Source: Fibrobacter sp. UWB15 (lineage in GTDB: Bacteria; Fibrobacterota; Fibrobacteria; Fibrobacterales; Fibrobacteraceae). From it: 64,000 bases of DNA. Positions 16,292 through 24,524 of the stretch are shown in pieces. The notes under the pieces are model-generated. The model saw nothing but the letters and a program-made list of their open reading frames with translations. It was not told the DNA's origin and did not search any database. Location: assembly GCF_900177705.1 (NCBI RefSeq), contig NZ_FXBA01000004.1, positions 124,001 to 188,000 on the forward strand, given 5' to 3'. Numbering within the stretch: the first letter of the stretch is position 1; every line of letters begins with the position of its first letter. The translations under genes and the position numbers were made by a program.

Positions 16292-17244
16292 TCGCAAAAA
16301 TCAAAAGACGCATTAAAAGGCCTTTCAAGTCCTTTTACAATTACGTCACTCAAAAGAAGCTGAGGGAAGAAGTTGAATCGTTGCGATTCCAGGTGGAATA
16401 TTTCAAGCACCATGTTGATATCGGACAAATAAAGCCCGCGACAGGCTACCTGCGCGAATACCAACTCAAGGAACTGAAGTTCACGCATGAAATCCTCGAG
16501 ATGCTCAAGTCCTACGACATCAAGCCGTTCCTTGAAGGTGGCGCCCTGCTTGGCGCCCAGAGACACGGCGGGTTCATTCCTTGGGACGATGACATCGATG
16601 TGGGCGTGACCCGAGCCGACTACAACAAGCTCATTGAAATCGCCAAAAGGGACTTTGTCTGGATTGATTCTAGCAAGAAGACCGGAAACTACGCCGAATT
16701 TTACGACAACGCCATTCGCGCAAACCCGGGTAAATACGTCTTCTTGATGACGCCTTACTGCTTGCACCTTTACAAGGGCACCTGCCTTAAGGACGCACTT
16801 AACCTGGAATTCTTCTCGAACGACTTCGTGAAGGAAGGTGTCACCGAAGAAGCCTACATCGCTTACCGCGAAAAGATTATTAACTTCGTGCACGGGAAGC
16901 ATTCCTGGAAAGAAATTTTCGATTTCTACGAAGCCGAACTGAAGAACAGCGAAATTTATTCCCTCGAAGAAACTTCGCGAATCACTCCCGGTATCGGCAA
17001 CTGGGTCCTGACGGAATACAAGTTCCACGGATTTAGGAACTATAACGAACTGTATCCCCTGAAGCCGATTGCCTTCGAAGGCTCCACTCTGCCTGGGCCG
17101 AACGAGCCCGACATCATGCTCGACAAGCAATTCGGCAAGAACTGGAGAGGTTTCCCGAAGGATATCGGCATCCCCCACACCCTCAAGGACCTTAACGAAT
17201 ATTTGGAAACCATCGGTACGCCGATTGACTATAAAGAATTCTAG
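16282..17244 (+). CDS. LicD-family phosphotransferase 1
   Basis: 320 residues from the ATG at 16282, preferred over upstream codons because AAGGA lies before it and it overlaps tagD by only 10 nt. An N-terminal basic and coiled region (~1-55) precedes the LicD core: [27 protein letters not shown] with the metal-binding WDDDID near residue 100. LicD enzymes transfer phosphocholine, phosphoethanolamine, glycerol phosphate or similar from CDP carriers to cell-surface sugars on the cytoplasmic side. This is the longest of four paralogues and differs from the others in the C-terminal half. Specificity is unknown. Confidence 0.85.
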   Translation: MSIVAKIKRRIKRPFKSFYNYVTQKKLREEVESLRFQVEYFKHHVDIGQIKPATGYLREYQLKELKFTHEILEMLKSYDIKPFLEGGALLGAQRHGGFIPWDDDIDVGVTRADYNKLIEIAKRDFVWIDSSKKTGNYAEFYDNAIRANPGKYVFLMTPYCLHLYKGTCLKDALNLEFFSNDFVKEGVTEEAYIAYREKIINFVHGKHSWKEIFDFYEAELKNSEIYSLEETSRITPGIGNWVLTEYKFHGFRNYNELYPLKPIAFEGSTLPGPNEPDIMLDKQFGKNWRGFPKDIGIPHTLKDLNEYLETIGTPIDYKEF

Positions 17245-17271
17245 AAATTCCTTTTTTCAAAAAGCGCATTC

Positions 17272-18093
17272 ATGAAGCAGATGACACTGAAAGACATCCA
17301 GCAGGTTTCGCTGGAAATTTTGAAAGAAGTTCATTCGTTCTGTACCGAAAACGGCATCCAATATTCCCTTGCCTACGGAACACTCTTGGGAGCCATTCGT
17401 CATAAGGGATTCATCCCCTGGGATGATGACATCGACATCTACATGACGCGTCCGAACTACGAACGATTCGTCAAGACATTCCGTTCCGCAAACGGTCTGA
17501 AAGTCATCGCCAAGCAAGACAGCTATATTGCCTTCGCTAGAATCTGCGACACTCAAAAGACGGGTACTTGCACGACTCTGCCCTGGACAAAAATCGAGGG
17601 CACTGGCATGTGGATTGACCTTTTCCCGGTAGACCCCGTCGAAGATGATGCCGACACCTATCAGGCAAAGCTGCAAAAAGCTCTCGATTTGTACGATCGC
17701 CAACTTGGAGCAAGAAGAGCATTGCCAAGCGTTTCATTGAAGCTTGGCCTCAAGGGTGCGCTTAAGCAAGTCTGCAGAAAACTGAAATACAGAAACTGCC
17801 GCCTTTCTGATATTAACGCTCAACTGGAGCAGCTATGCACTTCTGCAGCGGCCAGCGCAACGGCCCACTGCACCCAGCTGGCCTGTCCCGATGCAAACTG
17901 CATCGAGCACCTGCCCGCCGACTACTTCAACGACTATGTTGATGTCGATTTCGAAGGAAACAAGTTTAAGGCAATCAAGCAATGGGACGCCTGCCTTTCG
18001 AAGCTCTACGGAGACTACATGCAACTCCCGCCGGAAGAAGACAGACGCCAGCATAGCTGCGACCACACTCAGTTTTACTGGAAAGCGGAATGA
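17272..18093 (+). CDS. LicD-family phosphotransferase 2
   Basis: 273 residues, LicD core from the start: YSLAYGTLLGAIRHKGFIP then WDDDIDIYMTRPNYERF, and the C-terminal family block FEGNKFKAIKQWDACLSKLY followed by GDYMQLPPEEDR. It should transfer a phosphate-linked group from a CDP donor. The stop overlaps the next licD by 4 nt (ATGA). It is the closest in layout to paralogue 3 and they probably arose by tandem duplication, but a His/Cys-rich stretch (about residues 183-210, with several Cys) is specific to this copy. Confidence 0.87.
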   Translation: MKQMTLKDIQQVSLEILKEVHSFCTENGIQYSLAYGTLLGAIRHKGFIPWDDDIDIYMTRPNYERFVKTFRSANGLKVIAKQDSYIAFARICDTQKTGTCTTLPWTKIEGTGMWIDLFPVDPVEDDADTYQAKLQKALDLYDRQLGARRALPSVSLKLGLKGALKQVCRKLKYRNCRLSDINAQLEQLCTSAAASATAHCTQLACPDANCIEHLPADYFNDYVDVDFEGNKFKAIKQWDACLSKLYGDYMQLPPEEDRRQHSCDHTQFYWKAE

Positions 18094-18899
18094 AGAAAAT
18101 CGCTCTAGACGAAATGAAGCGTATCCAGGTGGACATCTTAAAAGATGTCCATCAGTTCTGTATTGAAAACAACATTCATTACACGCTCATTTTCGGCACG
18201 CTCCTCGGCGCCATTCGTCATAAGGGCTACATTCCCTGGGACGACGACATCGACATCGCCATGATGCGTCCCGACTACGAAAAATTCGTCGCTCACTACA
18301 AGCATAAAGATGGTTGGTATCACGTCTACGACTTTCGCAAAGACAAAGACTACCACAACCCTTACGCCAAGGTGGCTGACACACGCACCATTCTTGAAGA
18401 AAACGTGTCCACAAAAGATATCGGGATCAACATCGACGTATTCCCCTTCGACTACATGTTCGACACCAAAGAAGAATGCAGGAATTTCATCCAGTCGCTC
18501 AACAAGCTGAAGACCCTTTTCCGCATCAAGTTGGTGAAACCGGGCAAGAAGAATTCCTGGTGGAAGCGCATACTGATTCGGCTTTCTAAGGTGGCCGCTC
18601 TGCCGTGGACCATAAGAAGCATCACCGAAAAGGAATACGCAAAGATCGGTGAATTGAACAATAGCTCGGCCCAATTTATCGCACTGCCAGTTGACCCTGA
18701 AAAAGACGCCGCCTTGCGTTCTATCGTGCCACGAGGCATGTTCGAAAACTTTGTCCAAGTTCCCTTCGAGGGCTCGGAATTCATGGCCATCGCCGATTAC
18801 GACCAATGGCTCACGGGAATGTACGGAGACTACATGACGCCCCCCGCCAACAAGAACCGCACATCGCCCCACACCTTAAGCAACATCTACTGGATTTAG
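18090..18899 (+). CDS. LicD-family phosphotransferase 3
   Basis: 269 residues. Core motif LIFGTLLGAIRHKGYIP then WDDDIDIAMMRPDYEKF at about residues 35-65, with the C-terminal block PFEGSEFMAIADYDQWLTG and YGDYMTPPANKNR. All metal-binding aspartates are present. Translationally coupled to paralogue 2 through ATGA. Having two nearly colinear active-looking paralogues side by side suggests two acceptor sites or two CDP donors rather than redundancy; this is inference. Confidence 0.87.
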   Translation: MKKIALDEMKRIQVDILKDVHQFCIENNIHYTLIFGTLLGAIRHKGYIPWDDDIDIAMMRPDYEKFVAHYKHKDGWYHVYDFRKDKDYHNPYAKVADTRTILEENVSTKDIGINIDVFPFDYMFDTKEECRNFIQSLNKLKTLFRIKLVKPGKKNSWWKRILIRLSKVAALPWTIRSITEKEYAKIGELNNSSAQFIALPVDPEKDAALRSIVPRGMFENFVQVPFEGSEFMAIADYDQWLTGMYGDYMTPPANKNRTSPHTLSNIYWI

Positions 18900-18914
18900 T
18901 TATCAAGGATTATC

Positions 18915-19637
18915 ATGGGTATCGTTCATAAAGTTTACACCCTCCTCGGAGGAAAAGAAGGTTCCTTTCTTCAGAAGAAGTGGTCCAAATATTGTATCGG
19001 CAAAGACCTGAAAAGAAAGCAGAAACTGTTGCGTCAATACGGTATCGAAGCCCTGCAGGCATTCAAGGACGTCTGCCAGGAATCCGGCGTAGGCTATTGG
19101 CTGGAATTCGGCACCCTGCTTGGAGCGGTAAGGCACAAGTCCTTCATTCCCCATGATTTCGACCTGGACGTGGGCATCCTCGAAGATTCCTATACGGAAG
19201 ACTTTGAGAAGAAACTGATTGCCAAGGGATTCGTCAAGGACCATTCCTTCGATATGGTCAAGGTGCCAACTGGCGAACGCAAGCCTTCGGAATACGCGTT
19301 CCACTACAAGGGCCTCGCCTTCGACATCTTCCTCGGCATCCGCGAAGGTGACACCCGCACCGTGTACTGCTACGAAGTCGAAAAAGGCGACGTTGTTTCT
19401 TCGGCAAGGTCTTACACCTTCAGCACCAAGGAACCGCTGTCTACCGTAACGATCAACGGAGTCGAATTGGGCGCCCCCGCCGACCCGGTCAAGACGCTGT
19501 CCATGTATTACGGCGAAGATTTTATGACGCCGAATCCGAACTGGACCGGCAAAAACGGCGGCAACAAGTGCGCCACCTACTACACCCCCGAAGAAATTAC
19601 CGGCATCTTGATTAGGCCCAAGACCGATGTCAGATAA
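18915..19637 (+). CDS. LicD-family phosphotransferase 4, altered metal motif
   Basis: 240 residues. The core reads LEFGTLLGAVRHKSFIPHDF then DLDVGI: the family WDDDID is replaced by HDFDLD, keeping two of the acidic positions and losing the tryptophan and central Asp. The C-terminal block is also reduced (ADPVKTLSMYYGEDFMTPNP). This resembles the LicD/fukutin-type subgroup in which the motif varies, so activity may persist with a different substrate, or the protein could be regulatory. A 15-nt gap follows paralogue 3 and its last 11 nt overlap the wzx start. Confidence 0.8.
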   Translation: MGIVHKVYTLLGGKEGSFLQKKWSKYCIGKDLKRKQKLLRQYGIEALQAFKDVCQESGVGYWLEFGTLLGAVRHKSFIPHDFDLDVGILEDSYTEDFEKKLIAKGFVKDHSFDMVKVPTGERKPSEYAFHYKGLAFDIFLGIREGDTRTVYCYEVEKGDVVSSARSYTFSTKEPLSTVTINGVELGAPADPVKTLSMYYGEDFMTPNPNWTGKNGGNKCATYYTPEEITGILIRPKTDVR

Positions 19638-21066
19638 GAAGAACACGCCCTTTCTCGCTGCAGTCTGGAGCCTTCTCGAAAGGCTCTCTTCGCAGATTGT
19701 AAGTTTTGCCATCGGCATCGTTCTCGCCCGACTGTTGACCCCTAACGAATACGGCATTGTGGGGCTCACGACCATATTCATTTCGCTGTCCAACACGTTC
19801 GTCGACTCCGGCTTTGCGAATGGACTCATCCGTAAAATTGACCGTACCGAAAAGGACTTGGCGACCGCCTTCTACTTCAACGTAGTCGTGGGCCTTGTCG
19901 CCTATGCGATTCTCTGGGCATGTTCACCACTCATCGCGAATTTCTTCGACGAACCGCTGCTGATTCCGCTCATCAAGATTATCGGCCTCAGCGTTCTCCT
20001 CAATTCCCTCTGTATCGTCCAGAATGCCATCCTGACGGCGAAACTGAATATCAGACTTCAGACCATTATCGGTTTGTGCGGCCAGATTCCCGCCGGCCTC
20101 GTGGCAATCGTCCTCGCCTTTTACGGATGGGGCGTCTACACGCTCGCCCTACAGACAGTCCTCGCGGCCTTCATCCGCACCGTTCTCCTTTGGATTTGTG
20201 CCAAGTGGCGCCCGCGCGAAGGCTTCAGCAAGGAATCATTCCATTACCTGTTCGGATTCGGTTCCAAGCTGCTCAGCGCAAACCTCATCGGAACCGTCTT
20301 CAACGAAATCTATTCTGTCGTCATCGGTAAGTTTTTCACCAAGGCTGACCTCGGGTATTTCACGAAAGCAAACGGCCTAAGGTGCAATGTCAACTCCATC
20401 AGCTCCGGCATCGTCCAAAAGATTGCCCTACCCGTTCTTTCCAAGTACCAGAACGACACCGAAGTCCTTAAGGACCGTTTCCGCGAAGTCATGCGCCTGC
20501 TTGTCATGATCACGGCGCCCCTGTCAGCGATACTCTGCTTTACCGGGCGAGACATCATCGTTTTCCTCTGGACCGAAAAATGGCTACCGGCCGTCATCTT
20601 TTTCCAGATTCTTGTCACAAGTAACATCTGGAATCCAATTGGCCAGCTCAGCCTCAGCCTGTTGCAAGTCGTCAATCGCACGGGAACAATCCTGAAACTG
20701 GAATTCCCAAAGAAGTCCCTTTGCGTCCTCTTTATCGTTGTAGGTATTCAATACGGAGTGATTGGCCTTGCGTTCGCGCAATTCTTCATCAATTTCTCCG
20801 CCGCCCTCATCAACCTGTACCCCACCAAAAAGATTCTGCAATACAGCTACGCCATGCAGCTTTTTGACCTCGTCAAGTACATGCTCATTGCCTACCCGAT
20901 TGCCTGGGGAATTACGAAGGGAATCCAGACCGACATTCACCTGCTGAACATCATCCTGTCAACAGCGCTCTATGTTCCGGCCTATTGCCTCGTACTCTAC
21001 TTGATCCGCGACGCAATCGCCCTGAAATATTTCAACAAGATTTCGGCTAAATTCAAGAAGAAATAA
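19627..21066 (+). CDS. wzx: Wzx-type polysaccharide flippase (MOP superfamily)
   Basis: 479 residues with about 12-14 hydrophobic segments. The N-terminal VWSLLERLSSQIVSFAIGIV followed by LARLLTPNEYGIVGL is the standard opening of the WzxC/polysaccharide synthase family (LARlLtPeeyGl...). Basic C-terminal tail KISAKFKKK. It flips undecaprenyl-linked repeat units across the inner membrane. Overlap of 11 nt with the last licD gene places substituent transfer and flipping in one transcript, implying that the CDP-derived groups go onto the repeat unit before export. Its stop is 3 nt from the stop of the convergent polymerase gene. Confidence 0.88.
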   Translation: MSDKKNTPFLAAVWSLLERLSSQIVSFAIGIVLARLLTPNEYGIVGLTTIFISLSNTFVDSGFANGLIRKIDRTEKDLATAFYFNVVVGLVAYAILWACSPLIANFFDEPLLIPLIKIIGLSVLLNSLCIVQNAILTAKLNIRLQTIIGLCGQIPAGLVAIVLAFYGWGVYTLALQTVLAAFIRTVLLWICAKWRPREGFSKESFHYLFGFGSKLLSANLIGTVFNEIYSVVIGKFFTKADLGYFTKANGLRCNVNSISSGIVQKIALPVLSKYQNDTEVLKDRFREVMRLLVMITAPLSAILCFTGRDIIVFLWTEKWLPAVIFFQILVTSNIWNPIGQLSLSLLQVVNRTGTILKLEFPKKSLCVLFIVVGIQYGVIGLAFAQFFINFSAALINLYPTKKILQYSYAMQLFDLVKYMLIAYPIAWGITKGIQTDIHLLNIILSTALYVPAYCLVLYLIRDAIALKYFNKISAKFKKK

Positions 21067-21080
21067 TCGTTATTCTTCTT
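21055..21080. terminator. Hairpin formed by the two convergent 3' ends
   Basis: AAGAAGAAATAA (21055-21066) pairs with 21070-21080 with one bulged A and a 3-nt loop. It is built from the last codons of wzx (Lys-Lys-stop) and of the polymerase gene (Glu-Glu-stop). It may act as a weak shared terminator for the two polysaccharide arms; there is no clear T-run after it. Confidence 0.4.
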
Positions 21081-22320
21081 CGGCTTCTTCTTCGGTCTTT
21101 TCGGAGAATTCATGAGTCTTGATCAACATCATGCAAAGGATAAAGAAGTAGTTCAGGTCCAAGCCAAGGAATGTTGATAAAGTGTAGCCGACAATGACAG
21201 CCATGGGCAAAGCCCAACGTCCCTTGCCCAATACCGGTTTGAGACTCTTGGCCATATACACAATACAAACGGTATAAGCAATAGCGCCCAAAAGGCCAAA
21301 GTCCACCAACAGCTGCAGCCATATACTTTCGGCGCCCAGCAAGTCCGCATCTACAGCCTTGACAAAGGTCCATGTGTACGCATAACCGCTACCCCAAATC
21401 GGCGAATTCAAGAAGAAGGGGATAATCACGGCGAACTGCATCAAGCGCATATCCAGACTGCTGCCTGCCACCGCCGTATCCGAATGAATAAAAGAATCTA
21501 TCAGCGTCAGCATCCAATCACCTAAAATAAAGATAGCGCCACCAATCAGGCCAATCTTGAAAAGCATGAATTTCCCTTCTTTCATCACGACATTCATGAT
21601 CGGGAACAACAAAATAAACACAGCGGCAAACACGGAACGCGAACCTGTCAACCAAGGCATGACCAAACAAGCCACCATGAGCATCTGTATATAGGGGTTT
21701 TTGTTCTTGGTCATATCACGGAATTGGAACAGGAAATATCCAAAAGCTCCTAGAGCCAAGCCCATAGACATCGGGGTATTGTAGACACTCTGCAATCGTT
21801 TCAGGCCAAAACGGACTTCCGTATAATTTAGAACGTTCTCGTTGACAATCCTCATCGTTATGATTTTTTCCAATATGGGGTTCTCGCCAAGAGCCAATTC
21901 CACCATGGCGTATATAATGCAGAATGCCATATAGGCGGCAAAACCGTACACGAGCACTTTCAAGTCGCGTTCTTCTTCAAAAACACACCACACTATGAAC
22001 GGATAAACATAAACCGTATTCAAAATAAATATGCAGCTCGGCCAATGCGGTTCACCCAAAAGGTTCGTCACCACATAGGAAGCCAAGACGCATAAACTAG
22101 GCACCATAAAAGGATACGTACGGAATTTCGCTATAAAATTTGTCTTGATAGGCAACAAGACCGTCAGTCCCAAGCAGCAGAAATCGAGAATCGAAACATA
22201 CTGTCCGTCATACGCCGGGAACATATGAAGAAGCAACGCAAAAGGAGCCAACAGCAAAACTGCCAGGCGGTAATTCAAGAGGGCAAAAACCCAGAAAGCT
22301 CCTATCAGGTAATAAATCAT
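21070..22320 (-). CDS. Wzy-like O-antigen/capsule polymerase (O-antigen ligase superfamily)
   Basis: 416 residues from the ATG at 22320, which overlaps the glycosyltransferase stop as ATGA. About ten hydrophobic segments, with a large periplasmic loop between the later ones containing GSGYAYTWTFVKAV and LGAESIWLQLLVDFGLLGA; the pattern GSG...ES.WLQLLVDFGLLG is typical of Wzy/O-antigen ligase proteins. An acidic C-terminal tail ends EEEAEEE. It polymerises or ligates repeat units on the periplasmic face. Sequence alone does not separate polymerase from ligase; the locus context favours Wzy. Confidence 0.82.
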   Translation of the reverse strand: MIYYLIGAFWVFALLNYRLAVLLLAPFALLLHMFPAYDGQYVSILDFCCLGLTVLLPIKTNFIAKFRTYPFMVPSLCVLASYVVTNLLGEPHWPSCIFILNTVYVYPFIVWCVFEEERDLKVLVYGFAAYMAFCIIYAMVELALGENPILEKIITMRIVNENVLNYTEVRFGLKRLQSVYNTPMSMGLALGAFGYFLFQFRDMTKNKNPYIQMLMVACLVMPWLTGSRSVFAAVFILLFPIMNVVMKEGKFMLFKIGLIGGAIFILGDWMLTLIDSFIHSDTAVAGSSLDMRLMQFAVIIPFFLNSPIWGSGYAYTWTFVKAVDADLLGAESIWLQLLVDFGLLGAIAYTVCIVYMAKSLKPVLGKGRWALPMAVIVGYTLSTFLGLDLNYFFILCMMLIKTHEFSEKTEEEAEEE

Positions 22321-23336
22321 TGTTTCTTCTGCCCCCCCTTCATGTTCAAGCCCCAATAAACGCCCTGGAACAGGCGACGGATACCGAACACCATTTTATA
22401 GGGTAACCCTTTAGCGATGCAATATAGGAAAATTTTGTCCTTCTTCCGAACAACCGATTTTTCACGCAAGCCAAACTGATAACGACAAATATCTTCTACC
22501 AGCGAAGGAATTTTCGACTTCAGGGCAGAATCTTTTCCCTTTTCGACTTTCGCGAGGAAATTGAAACTACTCACCGCAAGCCTTGCAACAGCGACATCTT
22601 CAAGCAAAAAAGCTTTTGCCGCCACAGCATTCTTTCTCAATTCGTCAATCAAGGTAAACTGAGACAGATTCACTGCAGAATTGACAATGCTTCCCTGACG
22701 TTGGCGATAATGGTAAGAACATTTCCCAGTCAGGGCGCAACGTTCTATCTTGGTAAAAATATTTCGGGCCACGGGAATATCTTCGAATGCCTGGGTCGGA
22801 TACTTCAAATCCGGAATCAAGTCCTTGCGATACAACTTATTCCAAGCCCATGCCGTCAACTTGCCATTAAAGAAATTGCGACGGACATCGGAGGCGTCCC
22901 AGCAGGAGCGTTCAGCGGCAAACGTTTCATATTCAGTAGGCCAGCCACATTCCCAATCCACAAAGACATTGCAAACAGCAACGGGAGCTTTATACTGCAG
23001 GCAGGATTCCAGAAGTTCCTGGAACATGTCCGGTTCGCACCAGTCATCGCTATCGACAAAACCGATATAGTCACCCGTGGCAACAACAAGGCCCGCATTG
23101 CGGGCATCACCAAGGCCGCCGTTCTTCTTATGGATGACTTTGATTCTTGAATCCTTTGTCGCCCACAAGTCGCACATTTCGGCGCAACGGTCCGGAGAAC
23201 CATCGTCGACTAGAATAATTTCCAAGTTTCGGTAAGTCTGCTGGACAATACTTTCAACGCATTGATCCAAATAGGTTTCCACCTTATAGACCGGAATAAC
23301 GACTGAAATCAGAGGCAAATCCTGAGTCATCGGCAT
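22317..23336 (-). CDS. Glycosyltransferase family 2
   Basis: 339 residues. The GT-A domain is clear: PLISVVIPVYKVETYLDQCV, then IILVDDGSPDRCAEMCD, KNGGLGDARNAGL and the DXD-type metal motif in YIGFVDSDDWCEPDMF (about residue 95). The C-terminal part is helical. It adds one sugar of the repeat unit at the cytoplasmic membrane. Its start overlaps the preceding GT4 stop by one base (TAATG) and its stop overlaps the polymerase start. Confidence 0.92.
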   Translation of the reverse strand: MPMTQDLPLISVVIPVYKVETYLDQCVESIVQQTYRNLEIILVDDGSPDRCAEMCDLWATKDSRIKVIHKKNGGLGDARNAGLVVATGDYIGFVDSDDWCEPDMFQELLESCLQYKAPVAVCNVFVDWECGWPTEYETFAAERSCWDASDVRRNFFNGKLTAWAWNKLYRKDLIPDLKYPTQAFEDIPVARNIFTKIERCALTGKCSYHYRQRQGSIVNSAVNLSQFTLIDELRKNAVAAKAFLLEDVAVARLAVSSFNFLAKVEKGKDSALKSKIPSLVEDICRYQFGLREKSVVRKKDKIFLYCIAKGLPYKMVFGIRRLFQGVYWGLNMKGGQKKQ

Positions 23337-24514
23337 TAACCATAAACAGACATCATCTGTTCCAAGTAATCGTCCTTGGAAAAATGCTGACGGAGAGGTT
23401 TCACGTCAAAGGAATAGTCTCCGGAAAGCATCTTGCGGATTTTCGCTTCAAGATCTTCGGCGTTACCCATCTCAAAAAGTTCGCCGGTCTTTCCCGGTTC
23501 GATCAGTTCGGGAATTCCGCCGATGTTTGCGCCCAGCACGGGAGTTCCGAGGCAAAGCGGTTCAATTACCGAGAACGGGTTGTTTTCGTACCATTCGCTC
23601 GGCACCACGCTGAACTTTGACTTGAGCAGCACGGACTTGCAAGTTTCCCAGTCGCTGTGTCCCATAAACCTAATCTGCTTTGCTGATGCGTATTTCGCCT
23701 TGAGTTCGTCCTCGAGCGGACCCGTACCGAGCACATAGAGAGTCGCCTCAATTTTCGGCGCCACGCGCAGCAGGGTTTCGACACCCTTTTCGTTGGAGAG
23801 ACGTCCCACGAAGCAGTAGGATTTTTCGCGTTCCACCGGCCCATGAGCAAATTTCGATTCATCGACAAAATTATGGAGAGCAACCAGCTTCGAAGCATCG
23901 AAACCGCCCTGTTCCATTTTCTGTTTCATGAAATGGCTCGGGCAAATAAACTGGTCCACGCAACGTTCCAGACGTTCGCGGTTCCACGCCACGGCTTCCT
24001 TCTCGGCAATCTTGCTTGCAAGCCAGTTGTTCTTGAGGCATTTTTTCGCGGTGCAGTTCCGCTTGTTGCCACCGATGCAGTCTTCACAGATTTTACCGTT
24101 GCAGAGGCACGTATAGGCGGGGCAAACCAGCTTGTAGTCGTGCAGAGTCCACACCACCTTGATGCCGCGTGCGTGCGCAATTTCGGCCATTACAGGCGAA
24201 AGTTGCGTATGGATGTTGTTCAGGTGCAGCACGTCGGGCTTAAATTTATCAAGCAGCGCGGTAAATTTCCTTACGGTTTCTGCATCGCCAAACGGACGCT
24301 TGAACGCCTTGAGAAAAGCGACTGGTTTCTTCGGAGAAAAGGCGACCTCACTCGGCCAGTAGCTTTTCCATTCGCTGTCCTGGTTTTCGGGATAGTCCAT
24401 CGCAAAGAAAGCGACCTCATGCCCCGATGCCTTGAGCAGGTTTTCCAGTTCTATAGAATAAACGCAATCACCACCGCGACGGTAGTAGAACTTGTTTGCA
24501 AGCAGAATCCGCAT
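23336..24514 (-). CDS. Glycosyltransferase family 4 with Cys-rich insertion
   Basis: 392 residues. GT-B features: MRILLANKFYYRRGGDCVY, DVLHLNNIHTQLSPVM, YCFVGRLSNEKGVETLL at the start of the donor domain, and FSVVPSEWYENNPFSVIEPL with the E-x7-E acidic pair. Residues ~140-165 hold an insertion with about seven cysteines (CPAYTCLCNGKICEDC then CTAKKC) that could bind a metal; similar insertions occur in a subset of GT4 enzymes. Second gene of the arm starting with the radical SAM protein (10-nt gap). Confidence 0.9.
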   Translation of the reverse strand: MRILLANKFYYRRGGDCVYSIELENLLKASGHEVAFFAMDYPENQDSEWKSYWPSEVAFSPKKPVAFLKAFKRPFGDAETVRKFTALLDKFKPDVLHLNNIHTQLSPVMAEIAHARGIKVVWTLHDYKLVCPAYTCLCNGKICEDCIGGNKRNCTAKKCLKNNWLASKIAEKEAVAWNRERLERCVDQFICPSHFMKQKMEQGGFDASKLVALHNFVDESKFAHGPVEREKSYCFVGRLSNEKGVETLLRVAPKIEATLYVLGTGPLEDELKAKYASAKQIRFMGHSDWETCKSVLLKSKFSVVPSEWYENNPFSVIEPLCLGTPVLGANIGGIPELIEPGKTGELFEMGNAEDLEAKIRKMLSGDYSFDVKPLRQHFSKDDYLEQMMSVYG

Positions 24515-24524
24515 CGTGCGCTCA

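Noticed and set aside
16282-19637. Calling the LicD genes a phosphocholine (lic1) system
   Set aside because: No choline kinase, choline transporter or LicC-type cytidylyltransferase is present; the cytidylyltransferases are TagD-type.
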